DNA of 64,000 nucleotides, taken from contig NC_087261.1 of the NCBI RefSeq assembly GCF_037042905.1, positions 15,739,917 to 15,803,916 of the forward strand, in the 5' to 3' direction. Position numbers and translations under genes: made by a program. The notes under the pieces were generated by a model. It ran no database searches and was not told the origin of the DNA. It saw nothing but the letters and a program-made list of their open reading frames with translations. Origin of the DNA: Lytechinus pictus (taxonomy: Eukaryota; Echinodermata; Echinoidea; Temnopleuroida; Toxopneustidae). Shown here piece by piece: positions 51,601 through 60,700 of this stretch (within the stretch, counting starts at the first letter, position 1; each line of letters starts with the position of its first letter).

Positions 51601-52338
51601 GCCGTTGGGTATCAAAAAATTTAAGGGGGGTTTGACTTTGAACACCTGTAAAGTATGGCTGTAATCCGTATGCCACAACATTTTAACCTTTTCTTTCTCA
51701 TAAATACAATCTTCACCTGTTAACTCTCTAGTCCTACTCTGATCATCATCATAATAATCATCATCATAACCCTAACAAGTTAGTCAAAAATATTTTTTTT
51801 TTGTGGCGTGGGTGCACTTTCGCACCTTCACAGCTGAGACTCGCATTTGCCGGGGCGACTTAGCGCACTGATGTTTGCGGAAAACGTCCGGTACGACCGG
51901 TGAGTGGGAAAGTGCACCACCGGCATGGCAGCGCTGATTTTTCTGAATTTACTTACCAGGGGTACTTTTCGTAGAAGCTTCTAGATCTATATTCTTAATG
52001 TTTTGGTACTTTAATAGTTCAGCTAAAAGAGTTTCTCTTTCCTTGCTCCTTAGATTTGAAATAAACTCTTGAGATCTTTGAGGCAGATCGAGTCTCCTCC
52101 TATTTCGAAGTCGAGTTGCATGGGTGAACTGAAAACGTTTCGGGACATTCCAACAAGAAGTCTTTGGATCAACGGTTACAGTCCTTATTCCACAAGATCC
52201 GTACAATAAACTATGCTCAACGAACGGAGTGAATGCAAGATTTCCAGAGAAACTGCTGATTTTGCATTTTATTACTGATTTACATGTAAAATCTCCAAGT
52301 TTGTACGCCATTCTAATTCCTGTCATGGGCGCTGCCAT
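45546..52338 (-). CDS. TMEM65: TMEM65 mitochondrial membrane protein, complete, seven coding exons
   Basis: The coding exons on the minus strand are 51957-52338, 50135-50194, 49842-49909, 48574-48628, 48237-48279, 46981-47086 and 45546-45659. They join in phase to 275 residues (human TMEM65 about 240). A long, basic N-terminus suits a mitochondrial presequence. Then come SQEFISNLRSKERETLLAEL (matching the human ARDFIYSLHSTERSCLLKEL region), the first membrane segment LPFIGFGFFDNAIMIIA, a second around IGGALSISTMA and AAGFGNMISDVAGIG, the loop LTPEQQDLTKTRW, a third segment ALGIAVGCFIGMFPLFFL and an acidic tail ESDEDDDKG. TMEM65 is an inner-mitochondrial membrane protein reported to support sodium-dependent mitochondrial calcium efflux. 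The orthology is clear from collinear motifs over the whole membrane domain. Confidence 0.94.
46981..47086 (-). CDS. TMEM65: TMEM65 coding exon 6
   Basis: Codes GLAGTVESFVSKMGVHVPVL then TPEQQDLTKTRWTANL. Acceptor TATAG, donor GTACGT, ending in phase 0. The TPEQ..TRW loop is conserved in the family. Confidence 0.9.
47306..47779. mobile_element. MITE with GGGGAAGTTCACCCTGA ends, TMEM65 intron 5
   Basis: Left end GGGGAAGTTCACCCTGAAG and right end TCAGGGTGAAATTCCCCTC are inverse. The arms share GGTTTAGGTTCGAGAAAAAT-like and ATTCTCCTCAAACCTTCACC. Half copies are at 32570-32676 and 63508-63660. Confidence 0.65.
48237..48279 (-). CDS. TMEM65: TMEM65 coding exon 5
   Basis: Small exon coding AAGFGNMISDVAGI across the split codons, matching AALGNLVSDLAGLG. 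Acceptor ACACAG, donor GTGAGT, ending in phase 2. Confidence 0.88.
48574..48628 (-). CDS. TMEM65: TMEM65 coding exon 4 (membrane segment 2, first part)
   Basis: Codes GDYIDVTIGGALSISTMA plus one base. Acceptor TTCAG, donor GTAGGT. It aligns with GTHIEMSIGIILGISTMA in human. Confidence 0.9.
48849..49603. mobile_element. Ladder element 3: GGTCTTTCA words, TMEM65 intron 3
   Basis: Outer ends GGGTCCCATAACACA and TGTTATGGGCTCC are inverse, as are inner blocks CCATTCTACAGAGAGCAAGA and TCTCCTTTCTGTGGAATGG. Between them the words GGTCTTTCA, AAAGACC and AGATC(T)TTTCA recur some 25 times, mainly as TCTTTCA before about 49150 and TGAAAGA after. No exact target duplication was found. Non-coding. Confidence 0.6.
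49842..49909 (-). CDS. TMEM65: TMEM65 coding exon 3 (membrane segment 1)
   Basis: Codes VAISNALPFIGFGFFDNAIM then IIA, nearly identical to the human NAIPFIGFGFLDNAIMIVA. Acceptor TATAG, donor GTAAGT, ending in phase 0. Confidence 0.93.
50135..50194 (-). CDS. TMEM65: TMEM65 coding exon 2
   Basis: Codes DKELPETVVIPNPTRQQLRM across its split codons, the linker before the first membrane segment. Acceptor TGCAG, donor GTGAGT, phase 1 to phase 1. Confidence 0.85.
50428..51123. repeat. Foldback repeat with GAGTGGATACCATGC ends, TMEM65 intron 1
   Basis: The left end TGATGAGTGGATACCATGCA after a G run is the inverse of GCATGGTATCCACTCAT before the C runs; a second GCATGGAATCCACTCAT follows. Internal words such as CCTTAACAAGTA, CCTAAACACGTAG and GATACCCTTTTTTCA recur. 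It is a compound or partly duplicated element. Confidence 0.6.
51413..51660. repeat. Possible CAGTGGCGTACGCAGG element, TMEM65 intron 1
   Basis: CAGTGGCGTACGCAGGATTT resembles the CAGTGGCGTA ends elsewhere in the window. The other end is not clear; AAGGGGTGGGTTT and AAGGGGGGTTTGACTTT might be inner remnants. Confidence 0.3.
51957..52338 (-). CDS. TMEM65: TMEM65 coding exon 1
   Basis: Codes 127 residues plus one base, starting MAAPMTGIRMAYKLGDF and ending SQEFISNLRSKERETLLAEL then ASTKSTP. Basic and hydroxylated residues at the start suit mitochondrial import. A second in-frame ATG follows four codons later. Donor GTAAGT, phase 1. Confidence 0.9.
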
Positions 52339-52462
52339 TTTGCATTATTATATTAACGAATTAGTGACAAATGATGGCGCTATGCAACTTTTCTCAGAGT
52401 AATCTATTGAATAACAATAATTGTATCACGGTTTTCAGAATACCGCCCGGGATACCGCCCCA

Positions 52463-52754
52463 GTAGTAGTAGTAGTATACGTAGTATACGTAGTAGTAGT
52501 AGTAGTAGTGGTAGTAGTGGTAGAAGTTGTAGTAGTGGTAGTAGTAGTGGTAGTAGTAGTGGTAGTAGTGGTAGAAGTAATAGTAGTGGTAGTACTGTAG
52601 TGGTAGTAGTGGTGGTAGTGGTGGTAGTGGTGGTAGTGGTGGTAGTAGTGGTAGTCACTAAGTGGTAGTGTTGGTGCCGTGGTGCTGTGGTGGTGGTGCC
52701 GTGGTGGTGGTGCCGTGGTGGTGGTAGTAGTAGTGGTGGTGGTGGTGGTAGTAG
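52463..52754. repeat. AGT/GGT microsatellite, first segment, upstream of TMEM65
   Basis: An irregular (AGT)n, (GGTAGT)n and (GGT)n array begins 125 bases upstream of the TMEM65 start codon. It gives spurious threonine, leucine or proline frames. Confidence 0.92.
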
Positions 52755-53034
52755 CAGAAGCGGATCTAGAGGGGGGGTTGGGGGGGTTGCAACCCCCCAA
52801 AACAAAAATCCGGGGACCATGTTTTTAAATCTTATCTTTTTTTTTAAACTTGTAATTTTAGAAAACGCCATTTTCACACACAGATTTTCAAAATTTTTCC
52901 CTACTGTGGGAGGGGGGACACCCCCCTCCCACACCCTCCCCCCTCGCTCGCTCCGCTCGCTTGGACTCGGTCGCTACGCTCCCTCGCATACCACCCCAAC
53001 CCCCCCCCTTTATAAAAAGCTGGATCCGCCCCTG
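52755..53034. mobile_element. Element inside the AGT array, GCGGATC ends
   Basis: The left end CAGAAGCGGATCTAGAGGGG is the imperfect inverse of CTGGATCCGCCCCTG. AGT repeats flank both sides. The interior includes GGGGACACCCCCCTCCC and CTCGCTCGCTCCGCTCGC. The ends recall hAT-type CAGGGG termini, which is an inference. No transposase. Confidence 0.6.
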
Positions 53035-53067
53035 AGTAGTAGTATAGTAGTAGTAGTAGTAGTAGCA
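53035..53067. repeat. AGT microsatellite, second segment
   Basis: A short AGT/TAG run stands between two inserted elements and continues the array on both sides. Confidence 0.85.
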
Positions 53068-54502
53068 ACCGCGCGTAGCCAGGATTTCATTTTGGAGGGG
53101 GCGGTAAATGGTGCCAACACTTACAGAGCGCGCGAAGCGCGCTCCCTAGGGGGTGGGTGCAGGGAGGGTGAGTTTCCCCCTCCCGCGCGAAGCGCGAAGC
53201 TTTCGGTGTTTCTTAAATTAAAATAAAAAGGAGCCGTCTCTCCTGTCTCTAGTACCTATATCAGCTCCAATTTAGTTGACTATATTTTGATCTTGAACCT
53301 TGTTTTTAAAAGTGATTGTGAACGCACAAAAAGGGATAAAATGGAGGAAATTAAAATAATATTTACCCCGCGCGAAGCGCGAAAGCTATAGCGTTTTATC
53401 AAGTTTTTTCTAAAGAAAAAAGTCCCGAGATAAGGGTATTCCCTAAGTTATACTGAATGCTTCCCTTGGAAAGATCACATTTGATTCCAAACAATTTAGT
53501 GGCAGTGCATATCTTTAACTCGCAAAACAAGAAGGGTATATGCCGGTATGCCGGGAGGAAGATATTTCTCCCCGTGCAGAGCAATGAAACTCTGAAATTT
53601 CAAAGTGCGGACATTTCATCAAATGCATATATCTCTACCCCATCGGCTCTAATTCAATTGATTTTCTAAGATTATTGAACTTCATTACAAGGAAAATAGT
53701 GCGCAAAAAGTTGAAACTTCTGTGATTTATTGAAATTATATATAAAAAAGGATGATGTATAATTTCTTTGATTTATCCTGAAGCGCTAAATTTTGAATGA
53801 TAAAGAAACTTAAGTGTCATTCAAAATTTCAAACTGAGGGCGCAAAACAGGACAGGAAATGAATGTGCAGGGAAATTTTAATAGAATTTGATTTAAAAAA
53901 TATTGCACTTTTTTCTATTTAATATGACACGAATTTTATACCTTCCTCTTTTGAAATTAGGAACCTGTTTGCCCCCAAATTATGGTTGTTTAGTAATGTG
54001 CCGAAAAGCGGGAGAAGTGGCCTATATGGACGTGACGGCAGAAATTGATATATGAAGATTTTACCCGCCCGAAGTCGACCCGACCAGAAGTTGCGCGATC
54101 AATTAAAAAAAAAAGATAACTTCATATACTTCGGCCTAACCTTACTCTTATTCCATGCCCTAATGTACAATGGATATATTTAACTTTAACTGGCAAGAAA
54201 CAGATAGCTGAAGTCGAAAAACAGGGTTAGAGAAAGGGATAGGGAAACAAAGGAGAACTGCAATATTGTCATTTAACCGCGCGCAGCGCGGAAGCAAAAT
54301 TCATATATATAAATTTAGAGCAAGAGTAAAGGAGTTTCTCTTTTGAGAAAAAAATAAAGAATAAAAAGAAAAACCCACAAAGCTACCTTTCTTCCCTTCG
54401 CTTTTCCTTTTCTCCTCTCTTTTTTCTCTTCTTTTTTTTTTCTTTTTGGGGACGTTGGGGGGGGGGCGACCGCCCCCACCGCCCCCCCTGGCTACGCGCC
54501 TG
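53068..54502. mobile_element. 1.4 kb element inside the TAG array, GCGCGTAGCCAGG ends
   Basis: The left end GCGCGTAGCCAGGATTTC and right end CCTGGCTACGCGCCTG are inverse. CGCGAAGCGCG words occur at 53128, 53184, 53368 and, as GCGCGCAGCGCG, 54279. No protein of the right kind is encoded, so it is non-autonomous. Confidence 0.6.
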
Positions 54503-54551
54503 AGTAGTAGTAGTCGTAGTAGTCGTAGTAGTCGTAGTAGTCGTAGTAGTC

Positions 54552-54618
<67 letters not shown>

Positions 54619-54638
54619 GCTAGTAGTAGTAGTAGTAT
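54503..54638. repeat. TAG microsatellite, third segment
   Basis: TAGTCG repeats followed by about 30 uninterrupted TAG units and GGC-interrupted units. Confidence 0.95.
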
Positions 54639-54846
54639 ATTAGTATTCTACCAGTTCGGAGAACTTCCTCAAATATATAGAAATATGGAATCTACTTTAA
54701 TTTCAGACCTTTGTTATTTTCAATAGGAAATTCAGGGTTATAATCTGTTGTCAGTAATTATTTTATCTGTCGACTGTATGCGCGGGCGATCGAATAATGT
54801 GGCAATGGCTTTTTGCACTGTCTAGTATTCAACCTACCAACCGTTA

Positions 54847-55920
54847 GGGGCGGCGGAGCGAAGTTGAAAGTGGGGGCGCAGGGAAAAGGGCACTTTTTCT
54901 TTCGAAAAGAGCACTATCTTAAAACAAAACATAATGATTTATCTATCCAACTCACATGACTCATGAAACTAGACTATTCTGACATTTGTCTTCCTTTATA
55001 AGTAGTAACTGCCTCGTATCCCTCAAGATGTGAAATTCATCAATTTAAAATGAGCTTTTCCAGAATCATATAATATAGGAAGACTTCAACGTCATCGGAA
55101 CATTAACAAACTGAACATTTTGAACAAACTAGAAAAGAAAAGGGGCATTTATCAAAAGTAAATAAGGGCGCTTGATTAGAGGTTGGAAGGGATGAATTTT
55201 ATTATCAAAAGGAAAAGGAGTAGCAATTGAAAATGTGCAAATCATATTTTGAAAAGGATTATCCGATTAAAGGATCGCACTTGCAGAAAAAAGCATAACG
55301 CTAAATAAAGAAACCGGGCGCTCATCGGGCACGAAAACATTGAAAAGGAGTGGTTTTCAGCACAACTTATCTGACATGAAGAACAAGCACCTATGAGAAG
55401 GCAAAGGAGCACTCGTTAACACATAAGACGGTTCCTCCTAGGTGAAAGTGGCACAGAACACATTCGTGAGGGGCACTAGTACTTTTCTTGGGTAAAAAGG
55501 GGCACTGATATACGAAAAAGGGCACCTATAAAAAGGCAAAGGGGCACTTGCTAACGGCATAGAATGTGTCCTTCTCAGGTATGAAAGGGGCACAGAACAC
55601 GTTCGTGAGGGGTAAAAAGGGGCTCTGATTCGAGAAATGGCAGTTGCTAACACATAATACGGGTCCTTCTCAGGTTAAAAAGGAGGTACAGATAATACGT
55701 TCGAGTGGGGACAATTTTTGTTAAAAATTGGCACTTATGTGAGAAAGAGCATTTCAATTGGTAAAACCTAAAACGGGTCTTCAGGTGAAAGGGGCACACA
55801 GCACACGTTCGTGGTGGGACATTTTTCAGGGCGTAAAAAGGGCACTTTTTTAGTGTTTAAAAAAGTTGGGGGCCACTGTTCCTCCCCCCCCCCCCACCCC
55901 CAGATCGCAACCCCTGCGAC
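54847..55920. repeat. AAAAGGGGCAC-rich repeat block
   Basis: The block begins GGGGCGGCGGAGCGAAGTTG and ends CCCCCAGATCGCAACCCC. Words such as AAAAAGGGGCACT, GAACACGTTCGTGAGGGG and CTAACACATAA..GGTCCTTCTCAGG recur roughly every 100-130 bases (55380-55830). It looks like a decayed tandem array inside a mobile element. Confidence 0.5.
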
Positions 55921-56172
55921 CTGTTACATGCAAAATGTTACGTAGCCCCGGTACGTATACCGGGCGTCGCAAATTAGGTCTCAAGAATGGCGCGAGAATC
56001 TAACCCCCAAAAAAGTCAGGGGACTTCGCGACAAATCTTCTTCGCGATTCGTATTTACAACGCGAACTTGGGGGTTGGGGCTCAGTCAGCTCACAGCCCC
56101 CCCCCCCCCCCAGCCTAGTTAGTTCCCCTGGGGCTATAGTTCACAAACTAAAAATTAAACTTTATTGTTTAC

Positions 56173-57169
56173 CAGTGGCGTACCGTGGGTCAAGGTATTG
56201 GGGGGCACTACCATCAAGAAAATTGAAAATTGAGTGACTTAGTGGGCGCGCGAAGCGCTCTCAATTGCCAGGTTTACTGACCTAATAATCCGTGCGCGAA
56301 GCACGAGCTGAAAATTTTGATATTCAGACCTAAAAATAAGAAAATTTGTTAAATCATGATTTGTACCTTTACATTTTAAGGATTATTTTTTCAGGAATTC
56401 GTGAAGAGCATATCTCACAATATGCGAGCGCCAAGCGCGTGCTGATTTTGTTGGAATTACATTTTAACACATGAAACACTTTTTGGTCCTTGTAAATCAT
56501 GAACATGATACGTATCTCACTAATCAGATTCAGACCTGAAGAAGGGCATTCTAAGCTTGTTTGTAGGAATTCACTAAGACCATTCGTATATTACTAACCA
56601 ATGGATGCGAACGCGAAGCGCGATCGAGCTGAAAATTGTTGATATTCAGACCAGAAAAGGGACATTTTAAGGGCGTAGTGTTTTAGGAATTCATGAAGAG
56701 CAGACATATCTCATCAATCCTCTAATGCGAACGTAAGCACGGACCGGAAATAAGGGACCTGACTAAAGACTGCATTTAGTGACTGATTGATAGGATACAT
56801 TTCTCACAAATCGAATAATGCGAGCGCGAAGCGCAAGCTGAAAATTTGTGATATTCCAACCTGAAAACTGGAAATTCTAAGCACTCTTTGTAACCAAGAA
56901 TAAAATGAGTACCTTATCACACTATATGCGTGCGCGAAGCGCGAGCTAAAAATTTTATGATTTTCTAAAACCTAAAATGTATGTTTTACTTAAAAAAAAG
57001 TTATTTCACTTTGAAAAGGGGCACATTTCATTTTGAAAAAAAGGCACTTTCCGTTTTGAAAAAAAAATGTCTACGAGGATTTTTTTTTTTTTTTTGGGGG
57101 GGGGGCAAGTGGGGGCAAGTGCCCCTCCCCCCCCCCCCCCCGCCCGGTTCCGCCGCCCCTGCGCCGCTG
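56173..57169 (+). mobile_element. CAGTGGCGTA-ended element with GCGCGAAGCGCG array and 9-bp target duplication
   Basis: Starts CAGTGGCGTACCGTGGGTCA and ends GGTTCCGCCGCCCCTGCG then CCGCTG. ATTGTTTAC is duplicated exactly at 56164-56172 and 57170-57178. Inside, units of about 100 bases contain ATGCGAGCGCGAAGCGCGAG-like words followed by CTGAAAATTTTGATATTC and AGACCTGAAAA. The opening part is collinear with the minus-strand element ending at 11679. A 9-bp duplication suits Mutator-type transposition, which is an inference. Confidence 0.75.
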
Positions 57170-57178
57170 ATTGTTTAC

Positions 57179-57423
57179 ACTGCAAGCTAGTCATCGCGAG
57201 CTACACTCTACCTACTCGACCATGAACACAAAGCAGTCTACTATTAGGCCTACGGTACTTAAGTTACGTCTTTATCTCGTGGGCCTATACAGAATCGGAA
57301 ACCCCAAATCAATAATCAGATCTCTATGTAATAAATGAGTGAGTTGGTTATTCTCAATTTATGTAACGTGCAATATGCTCTGTTTGAAGCTCTGAAATAT
57401 ATATATGAGCGACTTCTGAGAAA
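57179..57423 (+). promoter_or_regulatory. Upstream region and probable promoter of the P450 gene
   Basis: About 250 bases between the mobile element and the start codon. ATATATATATG at 57396-57406 is AT-rich but too close to the ATG to be a usual TATA position. No other signal stood out. Confidence 0.3.
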
Positions 57424-57790
57424 ATGTCGGCATCCCTCATCCAGCTTGGCTTTACACCATTTATATTAGCAGGTTTGACTGCATTCCTGCTATCATTCAT
57501 TCTTGTTCGATCGGGAAGGACTAAGAAATACAGGAATCTACCACCCCGTGGCCCTCGAGAATGGCCGGTCCTCGGGAGCCTACCAAGTCTGGCAGGCAAA
57601 GACATGCCACACGTTATCCTCGCAAACATGGCCAAGAAGTATGGACCTATCTTCAGTATGCAGATGGGATCGTTCTATGCGGTAGTGCTCAGTGATTATT
57701 CTCTCATTAGACAGGCGTTCACGAAATCTAATGATGAATTCAGTGACAGACCGAAGATCACGATGATTGAGAATGTTGTCCAAGGAAAGG
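57424..57790 (+). CDS. P450 coding exon 1
   Basis: Codes residues 1-122 plus one base: membrane anchor, proline hinge and the first beta/helix block to FSDRPKITMIENVVQGK. Donor GTAATA; the phase 1 end matches the first CYP2 intron. Confidence 0.93.
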
Positions 57791-60700
57791 GTAATATAGT
57801 TTATATTAATTGGATAAGGAATAATATAATGATATAATGATATTCAATGAAAATGATTAGGGGGTGAAGAACTATATAAAAATGAGGAAAGGCACAAGTT
57901 GATTGATTGGACACGATTCAAAGGAAAGTTAACCCTCGTAAAAAAAAATTTATAATAAAATAATTTTTTTAAATGATTTAAGTTGGTTGTTTGCAGAATG
58001 AATCATTAAAGGAGAATGAAACCCTTGAAACCAGCTGAATCCATATCAAAGAGAACATCTAAGAAACATATTGTTGAAAGTTTGAGGAAGATTGAATGAA
58101 TAATAAGAAAGTTATATGAGCATTTGAATATTGAGATCACTAATGCCATGTAGATCCTCCCATTGGCAATGCGACCAAGATCTGTGATGTCACACACGTA
58201 CAACTCCCTCATTACTTTAGTACTTATTTCACTTATATTCTCACTTTTATAGAGTCTATCACAAGGTGAGGTGTTCTCTTTATGAGAGGACAAGTACAGA
58301 GGTTTCACAACATTATATCATTGATGAGTCGTTTGTCATATGATTAGAATGAGCAAAAAGAGAAGTTTTGGGGTATATTTTCAGTGTCCAAATGGGGAGA
58401 GTTGTTCATCTGTGACATCATAGATCTTGGTCGCATTGCCAATTGGAGGATCTCCATAGCATTAGTGATCTCGACATTCAAATGCTCATAACTCTTCTAC
58501 TGCTAGTCCTATTTTACTCAAACTTTTGTTGATCTTATTCTTTGATTTTTCTGCTTTCACAAAAGCTAACTTGCTCCAAGAGTTTCATTCTCCTTTAAGG
58601 GAATTATTAATGAAAAGCAGATGAGGAGCTATTGCAATAAGGAAAGACCATATTTTAGTTAATTTCAGAAGTAGTAATACGATTATACGCTTCAACTGGG
58701 AACAGTATTACCGTGATGAGTATATCGTGATGGACATAGCTAAAACAAGGGAAAAGCACGTTAGATAAGTAGCAAGGGAAATTCAACCCTATTAAGAATA
58801 AAACTATGCGGAGATCAGGAGCTATAAAATAAAGGTGTTAAATTTTTGTTTGAAGTGTTGATGCATGCCCAATCAATTTTAAAACTGCATGCATTTGATG
58901 TGAAATATTGGACCCTAATGCAAACTTCGTACTTTGACCCCATACAAACTTGCCATTCAGAATACTTAATCGTGGGCATCATTCTTAGCAGTGGCGTAAT
59001 GAGCCAACAAAAAATTGAGGAGCAAGATATTCAGAAAATAATCATATTTCATTCTTCTTTCCTTTTCTTTTGTTTCTATCAGGTTCGTGATAAAAAAAAA
59101 TTGGAGGGGCAACGAACGCCACCCAAGCCCCCCCCCCCCCCCATCTGTATGCCACCCCAGGAAAAATTTCAAATTGAATATGATTCTTAGTAATTACTAC
59201 TCTTCAATTTGTCAAGGGTAAAGAGATACATTCGGGTTTCGTATCGGTGTACTTTGCATAGGCGGCGATCTCTTGAGATAGTTGGTCCATGGGGGGTGCG
59301 ACTCGATCTCTCCCATAGGCTACCGTAGGCCTAAAAAAATCGAGGAGGGTCGACCCCCCCCCCCCCCCCCCCCGTGGGATCGCCGCTAATGGTATGTTAA
59401 CATCAATCTGGTTAGACATTAAGTACTTCAGATATACGGAAGGCGATGATTTACAAAACCGTCCCCATCCGCGGAAGGAACGATTATGATTTTTATTATT
59501 CTAAAGTATATACTTTGTCTTAAAGGGAGCCTATATGCACCAAGTTCAGTTATCCCTATTTACAGTATACAGTTAAAGCATGGAGCTATTATAGCTCCAT
59601 GGTTAAAGTGTGATATCATCATGCTAAACTTGTTGACGGAAACGTCGAATCATAAAATTGCAAACTTTAAATCTTTCAATTCTAAAAATTATAGAGCAGT
59701 AGAGCGGGTCAGCTGTACACGATTAATCGTAGCCTGTTTTCTTTTCGTCATCATCACACACTGGCATATAGAGGGGGGCGCTTGCCCGCCCCCCCCCCCC
59801 CAATTTTTCAAGACCAAGAAAAAGAGAGAAAGGGAAAGAAAAATGAGAGAAGGGTGAAATGTGATATTATTTTGTTTATATTATGTCATAATCTATCACA
59901 AAAGTGGAATTTTGTAATAAAAAATTTCGACATTTTTGCTCGCTCGCAACTTTTGATAAATTTTGCCCGATACGCCATATCTAGCCCCCTCAAAATTTTC
60001 CGCTCATTACACCACTGTCATGATGTGAAAGCATTATCTCATAATGAACTTTGGAAATACATGTTCAACGAGCTGAGGTGATATAATATAATAATGTGAC
60101 TAATGTCAGTCAACATTGTGAAGGAACAATTAATTATAACGAAGACAATCGCAATAATAATAATGATAATAAAAATAAAAATAATGATGATGATTATGAT
60201 GACGATGATGATAATAATGATAATGATGATAATGATAAATAATAATAATAGTGGCTACTTATATATAGCGCACGTGTCCATCTTTTGGTACTCTTGGCGC
60301 TTCAAGAAAGTTATCATGTACACCTTAACAATAGAATAATGAAAAAAATGGTAATAGTAAATTAGATCAAATAAGTTTTCAGTTGGGACTTAAAATTATG
60401 TTTCTGTTGATGAAAGTTGGCGTAATTGGATAGGTAGTTGATTCCGTAGCTTTTGCCTGTATAAAAAAAAACATGATCCCTTCGGTGTTTTGTTCTGGGT
60501 GTTTGGAGCAATCTGGACTTTTCGCATTAACTATACGGGGAAACTCTCTACATAGCACACTTCCTTTATTTATGCAAGTCAAATCACTATGGAGAGCTAG
60601 CTGAAAGGCTTTTGTCGAAAGTTAGTGGACCGGGAGGACAGCATCGGAATCTCTCGACTCTGGACAACGACATATTTGCAATTGTACGTCCGGTGAAAAT

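Noticed and set aside
52404-52934. 176-residue proline/threonine/leucine-rich frame on the minus strand
   Set aside because: It reads through the AGT/GGT microsatellite and an inserted repeat; there is no protein family resemblance.
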